Source: Phycisphaerales bacterium UBA7800 (GTDB lineage: Bacteria; Planctomycetota; Phycisphaerae; Phycisphaerales; Phycisphaeraceae). Taken from it: 64,000 bases of DNA. Each line of letters begins with the position of its first letter. Position 1 is the first letter of the stretch. Below, in pieces: positions 61,301 through 64,000 of the stretch. Where the stretch lies: contig DLCK01000051.1 in assembly GCA_002480565.1 (NCBI GenBank), positions 169,189 through 233,188 of the forward strand, written 5' to 3'. The notes under the pieces are model-generated. The model saw only the letters and a list, made by a program, of their open reading frames with translations. It was not told the DNA's origin and did not search any database. Both the position numbers and the translations under genes were made by a program.

Positions 61301-61630
61301 ACACTTGAACATTCTCCGGTGTTGGCAACGTTTGTCGACTATCAGGAAATCGACACGCTTGATACGCGACTGCTTACCTACGGTTTTTCATACCGTATCA
61401 CCAGCAAGTATTTCATGACCTTCGCTCACCGCATGGACTTCTCCAGCGGGGGGGATGATCAACGCTCCATTGACGTCACACTTGTCCGTGAATTGCCCCG
61501 TTGGCACCTCATTGGACTCTACAGCCTCGATGAGACTGACGGCGATCAGACCTTTGGGATCATGCTTATGCCGCTGGGGCTTGGTGGCAGCAAATACGGG
61601 CGTCCGCTTTACGGGGCTGCCTTGCGGTGA
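58301..61630 (+). CDS. LptD/OstA-like outer-membrane protein
   Basis: This very long protein (about 1109 residues) has one N-terminal TM or signal segment (DAALMLLVVVLAVTGITLTG) and a large OstA/LptA-like periplasmic region. Its strands have the YLEDNVQVTNGDYNVRAPRA pattern, in which acidic segments alternate with VXXRAXXXYYD text. From about residue 600 to the end the chain alternates aromatic and polar residues (SLYLLKQQDQTSMSFYANYE and similar), as in a beta-barrel. It ends near KYGRPLYGAALR, close to the outer-membrane C-terminal signature. It is the likely outer-membrane partner for lipopolysaccharide-like export. Starts at 58301 and 58316 are both possible; earlier ones overlap the methyltransferase gene. 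Confidence 0.75.
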   Translation: MNRIRMSQIKNKSYFRVVSDAALMLLVVVLAVTGITLTGLQAQPDVNSISDLPLADPTIDSDAQFHAMRTSVWYDGVVQYMFLKRDVTIAVGTYGFRADTAVIRIQRQATSTGQEVRHMWMYLDNAQAMPGRGPTSATAPRLLVTVSTTGKVDLTTDLMEKVDRSGEDLTADAKRRFISHFAAISRPVVDTTINESADAKAARMARENVVTNGGPTIVMDKQVDTALPQSPFSAVDPKASVTRPQLPGVSAMPSTSTVDTTTAKTPSESVAVEPVKPVAPVSTQTSAKPDEPQPVVPTQTTGPMPVDLTAAVTTAVESTPVVNTVAQNTSSILPPAGTVSLTFDEMIVDLGQEQPYAVLMGKVGVMYVDEKGQLAMSLRADQAVIFLRKQDKEYQQVFSKLDAADVVGVYLEDNVQVTNGDYNVRAPRAYYDTTKNKAVVLDAVMYTWNVRKKVPLYVRAEKIMQMSQTQWQASNAKLTTSEFAEPHFAIAARTITLTQIQDKNGESDYRYSANDVGLTWGSAKLFGGGHMGGRLQEIPLRSVAMSYSGNNGPTVQSTWDTFMLLGRDRPEGVQSTTSIDYLGRHGVGLGLDLDYDKPNMEGLHKGYALLHDDGEDEIGGRDEIGHDGDFRGFYRGQHRSFLENGWELSLEMGYASDETFLEELFVQEVENEKPYETSLYLLKQQDQTSMSFYANYELNEFTMNSAQLQYQGYTVEKLPEVGFHSVGESLFDNHMTYYGQTTASYMRVQPGEDTPADRGFTNAQSLLLFGQANTVSFENAYNATNAPEGFVMRLDSRHEIQAPMKLGSVDLVPYAVGRATVYDDDFNAYNGNDENVRLWGSAGLRAHTQFNKTISNLDSRLFDLHNIRHIIEPSVDVSFSGTSIEATDLPIFDYDVEGLRDGTTVSVGLRNTFQTQRGGPGRWRSVDWLIVDSHYVVSSDDAEPNPNVLAHYFGYRPEYTRGGEYFHTSVAWMISDSLASMSEFTYDFDQDKLTQWRTGLTLEHSPVLATFVDYQEIDTLDTRLLTYGFSYRITSKYFMTFAHRMDFSSGGDDQRSIDVTLVRELPRWHLIGLYSLDETDGDQTFGIMLMPLGLGGSKYGRPLYGAALR

Positions 61631-61681
61631 TCTTCTTAGCAAGTTCGGGTATACTACCGGGCTACACATTGTGAGGGACTA

Positions 61682-61710
61682 GGAACTAGCGACTAGGGAC
61701 TAGGGATAAG
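61682..61710 (+). repeat. GGAACTAGCGACTAGGGA-type repeat, left copy
   Basis: GGAACTAGCGACTAGGGACT followed by AGGGATAAG is inverted at 61744-61778 with few mismatches. The pair encloses only about 33 bases and no gene. It is a third repeat family in the window. Confidence 0.85.
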
Positions 61711-61743
61711 AAAGAAAGACCTTTGAGGTCATGAATTTTACTG

Positions 61744-61778
61744 CTTATTCCTTTGCCTAGTCCCAAGTCGCTAGTTCC
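61744..61778 (-). repeat. GGAACTAGCGACTAGGGA-type repeat, right copy
   Basis: Inverted counterpart of 61682-61710 (CTTATTCCTTTGCCTAGTCC then CAAGTCGCTAGTTCC). It lies between the LptD-like and SurA-like genes and could end transcription from the former. Confidence 0.85.
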
Positions 61779-61816
61779 TGGACCCCGGATTTTTTTGTCC
61801 ATAGATCGGTGTAACG

Positions 61817-63898
61817 ATGCTTAAATGGTTTCGCATATACAACAAGTTTATTCTCGTCATTGGCGGCTGTCTGCTGATGGTGGCCTTTTTGATTCAACCT
61901 GTGCTGAGCATGTTCATGCCTCATCCGGGAAATCAACCTTTGGGGACGCTCGGTGATATCGAGATTACACTTTCTGATCAGCAAATTGCCGGCCGGGAAT
62001 TGTCCATCGCCCGCCAGACCCATCAGATGATCGCGATGATCACGCCCGAAGAACCATTGCAATGGTTGCTTATGCAGTATGAAGCTTCCAAGCTTGGTGT
62101 CTCAGCAAGTGGTTATGAAGTCACTGAGCTGTTAACTAACCTGGGTGTTACCGAACCGATGCTCGACGATCAGGCCAAGAACTCCGGCGTGACCGTGTTG
62201 GTGATCAAGGAAGCTTTGCGAAATTGGCTTACCGTGCAGAACTACAAAGAACTGCTCATCGGCACCAGCCACTCATCACCGGTCCAGAAGATTCGCGCGA
62301 TCAGTGAAACCCAGCAGATGTTCCAGAACATCTTCGCTCAAGGCCAATCCAACCCGCAGATGATGTATCAGTATCAGCAGATTTACTATCAACGCATGGG
62401 ACAGATTCAGACCGGGTCTGCCCGTGTGAGTAAGCCTGTGGTCGAACACTTTGTCAATGATCAGCAGTCACGCGTGAAAATCGCTTTGGCACCGATTCCA
62501 TTGGATAGTTACCTGCAACAGGTGGCATTGGAATCAGAAAAAAGCGATGCCTCACGCAAGGTGACCGAAGCCGAATTGCTCAAGCAATTCAATGATTACA
62601 AAGATGACTTGCCCGGTACGGGTAAGACCTACGGATTTGGCTATCGCTTCCCTGAACGTGTGAAGTTTGAGTATCTTTCTTTGCCACAGTCGAGTCTGCT
62701 GCCTAAGGTTAAAGTCAGCGAATCCGATGCCGTTGCATACTACGATGCGAATTTGGATCAATACACGGAAACGGTTCCGGCTCCCGCGGTCAAGGAAGGT
62801 GAAAAGCCCCAGCCTCCGACTACAAAAATCAAGCCATACGTGGAGGTCCGTGAACAGATTATCGAAAACCTCAAGCGAACCAAGGCCGGCGAACTGGGTG
62901 ACAAGATCATCAAGGCTGCTCAGACCATTCTCATCGGTGACGTCCGCAGTCTGGATGTCAAAGATGGCTACCGCGTGATTCCTGAAGGTTTCACGCCCAA
63001 GACGTTCGAAGAAGTCAGCCTGGAGATTCAAAAGCAATTCGGTGTTTTACCTGCTGCGATCAAGCTTGATCGTGATTGGATGACTCAGGAAGATCTTTCG
63101 ACACTTCAAGGTATCAACTACGCAGCTGTGATGGGTAAGGGACGTGTTGGATTTTCCGACTACCTGTTTAGTGTCAAGGAAATTGTCCGAGAAACCCCTT
63201 CAACTCAAGCTGGACTGCGTTTGCAGGCTCATGTGGTGAGTATGCCTTTGGCTGGTTATGACGGTAGTCGATACCTTTTCCGTGTGATTGATGCTCAAGC
63301 AGAGCGAAGCCCTGAGTCCTTGGATGAGGTTCGTGACGCGGTTGTTGAGGATGCCAAGAAACTCGCAGCTTTTAGTCTGCAGATTGCTGACCGTGACACA
63401 TGGCGTGCGAAGCTTTCCGAGAAGGTGATTCAGGAAATCGCCAAGGATTTGGATGTGAAGGTTGAGGAACCTGCCGCATTCCAACGTCGTGCATTCTCCA
63501 TGGGTGGGGCAGGCGTGCCTTACGTTGCTGGTATCGGTCAGGACGAACAGTTTGTGGATGGCGTCTTCGCCTTTGCCATGGCCAATGTCGGAAATGACCA
63601 CAAAGCTTTTGAACAACTTGCAGCCGCCAAGCGTTCAACTGTCGTTGCAGCGCCCAGCAAGCTCTCACTGTACCTTGTTCGCGTGGATGAAATCCATCCT
63701 GTCACCGAGCAACAGTACGCTCAGCGGATGGGTGTTCCCGATGCTTTGCAAGGTGTGGGCTCTGCGATTCAGAATGCAGTTCTGGGACAAGATGTCACCA
63801 GCCCATTTGAATTTGATGTGCTTGCCAAGCGCGTCGGATTTGTTTCTGAAGGGGCAGACGAACAAGCGACTGATACCCCAGTTAAAGCCGCTCAATAA
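61817..63898 (+). CDS. SurA/PpiD-like membrane-anchored chaperone protein
   Basis: This 693-residue protein has one N-terminal membrane anchor (FILVIGGCLLMVAFLIQPVL) and a long helical periplasmic body. The first half resembles the N-terminal chaperone module of SurA/PpiD: LVIKEALRNWLTVQNYKELL, then MYQYQQIYYQRMGQIQTG, rich in helices and glutamine. The second half holds LDEVRDAVVEDAKKLAAF and other helices like those following a PpiC-type region. A clear PPIase domain is not visible, so it may be a chaperone without isomerase activity. It follows the LptD-like gene after a repeat pair. Outer-membrane assembly is the likely pathway, by inference. A terminator follows at 63950-63985. Confidence 0.65.
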   Translation: MLKWFRIYNKFILVIGGCLLMVAFLIQPVLSMFMPHPGNQPLGTLGDIEITLSDQQIAGRELSIARQTHQMIAMITPEEPLQWLLMQYEASKLGVSASGYEVTELLTNLGVTEPMLDDQAKNSGVTVLVIKEALRNWLTVQNYKELLIGTSHSSPVQKIRAISETQQMFQNIFAQGQSNPQMMYQYQQIYYQRMGQIQTGSARVSKPVVEHFVNDQQSRVKIALAPIPLDSYLQQVALESEKSDASRKVTEAELLKQFNDYKDDLPGTGKTYGFGYRFPERVKFEYLSLPQSSLLPKVKVSESDAVAYYDANLDQYTETVPAPAVKEGEKPQPPTTKIKPYVEVREQIIENLKRTKAGELGDKIIKAAQTILIGDVRSLDVKDGYRVIPEGFTPKTFEEVSLEIQKQFGVLPAAIKLDRDWMTQEDLSTLQGINYAAVMGKGRVGFSDYLFSVKEIVRETPSTQAGLRLQAHVVSMPLAGYDGSRYLFRVIDAQAERSPESLDEVRDAVVEDAKKLAAFSLQIADRDTWRAKLSEKVIQEIAKDLDVKVEEPAAFQRRAFSMGGAGVPYVAGIGQDEQFVDGVFAFAMANVGNDHKAFEQLAAAKRSTVVAAPSKLSLYLVRVDEIHPVTEQQYAQRMGVPDALQGVGSAIQNAVLGQDVTSPFEFDVLAKRVGFVSEGADEQATDTPVKAAQ

Positions 63899-63949
63899 AA
63901 TATCCCGTGAGTTTCCATTTGGAAGCATCCAGGAATGGATCAATAAAAA

Positions 63950-63985
63950 AACAGCCTGACGCGTGATGTGTCAGGCTGTTTTATT
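63950..63985 (+). terminator. Rho-independent terminator after the SurA/PpiD-like gene
   Basis: AACAGCCTGAC pairs with GTCAGGCTGTT over a 9-base loop and is followed by TTATTG. Confidence 0.88.
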
Positions 63986-64000
63986 GTCACGGCGATGGGT

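Overview
This 64-kb stretch looks like chromosomal DNA of a planctomycete, most likely of the class Phycisphaerae. That placement is an inference. It rests on the scattered housekeeping genes (yidC, rpmH and rnc far apart), a didermic envelope toolkit (LptD/OstA-like protein, HtrA, SurA/PpiD-like protein, lipoproteins), planctomycete-style pseudopilin-like secreted proteins, a split nuo set, an anaerobic sulfatase-maturase-type radical SAM enzyme and many large proteins without close relatives. Gene density is high, base composition is close to balanced and there is no rRNA, tRNA or CRISPR array.

Layout. 1-6.0 kb: a lone CheY-like receiver, the YidC insertase, an adenosine-deaminase-like enzyme, a DUF547 protein and a secreted esterase. 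6.0-8.5 kb: minus-strand AbiV-family gene with a small upstream partner, then queG. 8.6-11.5 kb: LacI-type regulator followed by two tandem pseudopilin-like genes. 11.7-15.2 kb: nuoD, nuoE, a small overlapping gene and nuoF. 15.2-18.5 kb: a SUKH (SMI1/KNR4) gene inside perfect 30-bp inverted repeats, a methyltransferase and a GT-C-type glycosyltransferase. 18.9-22.3 kb: a large secreted protein with three carbohydrate-binding-like modules and a beta-helix. 22.6-28 kb: rpmH (L34), a secreted propeller-like protein and a SpoIVB S55-type peptidase. 28-36.3 kb: rnc, argB-argF, VanZ-like and lipoprotein genes, a GH18-like membrane protein, and a TsaC/Sua5 + low-molecular-weight phosphatase fusion overlapping rpiB. 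36.4-43 kb: membrane proteins, btuF-btuC and pyrF. 43.5-50.8 kb: pyruvate:ferredoxin oxidoreductase with a dihydroorotate-dehydrogenase-like partner and two radical SAM enzymes. 51-53 kb: a repeat-flanked AT-rich gene, then thiS-thiG. 53-64 kb: an SLC12-like transporter, Sel1 lipoprotein, HtrA, a PmtA-like methyltransferase, the LptD-like protein and a SurA/PpiD-like protein.

How the parts fit. NADH dehydrogenase subunits together with pyruvate:ferredoxin oxidoreductase and oxygen-sensitive radical SAM enzymes suggest a facultative or microaerobic organism. The beta-helix protein, maturase and secreted esterase point to use of complex polysaccharides. The right end is an envelope-biogenesis block.

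The most unusual layer is not a single gene. Several families of short dispersed repeats occur as inverted pairs. Two pairs enclose one small AT-rich accessory gene each (15.25-15.75 kb and 50.79-51.61 kb), while others are nearly empty (25.7, 40.15 and 61.7 kb). This looks like a cassette-type arrangement and is the best candidate here for something not yet described. Further points are an RNase III lacking one metal-ligand aspartate, a fused predicted protein-arginine phosphatase, and a GGGGCTTCC repeat shared by two neighbouring genes.
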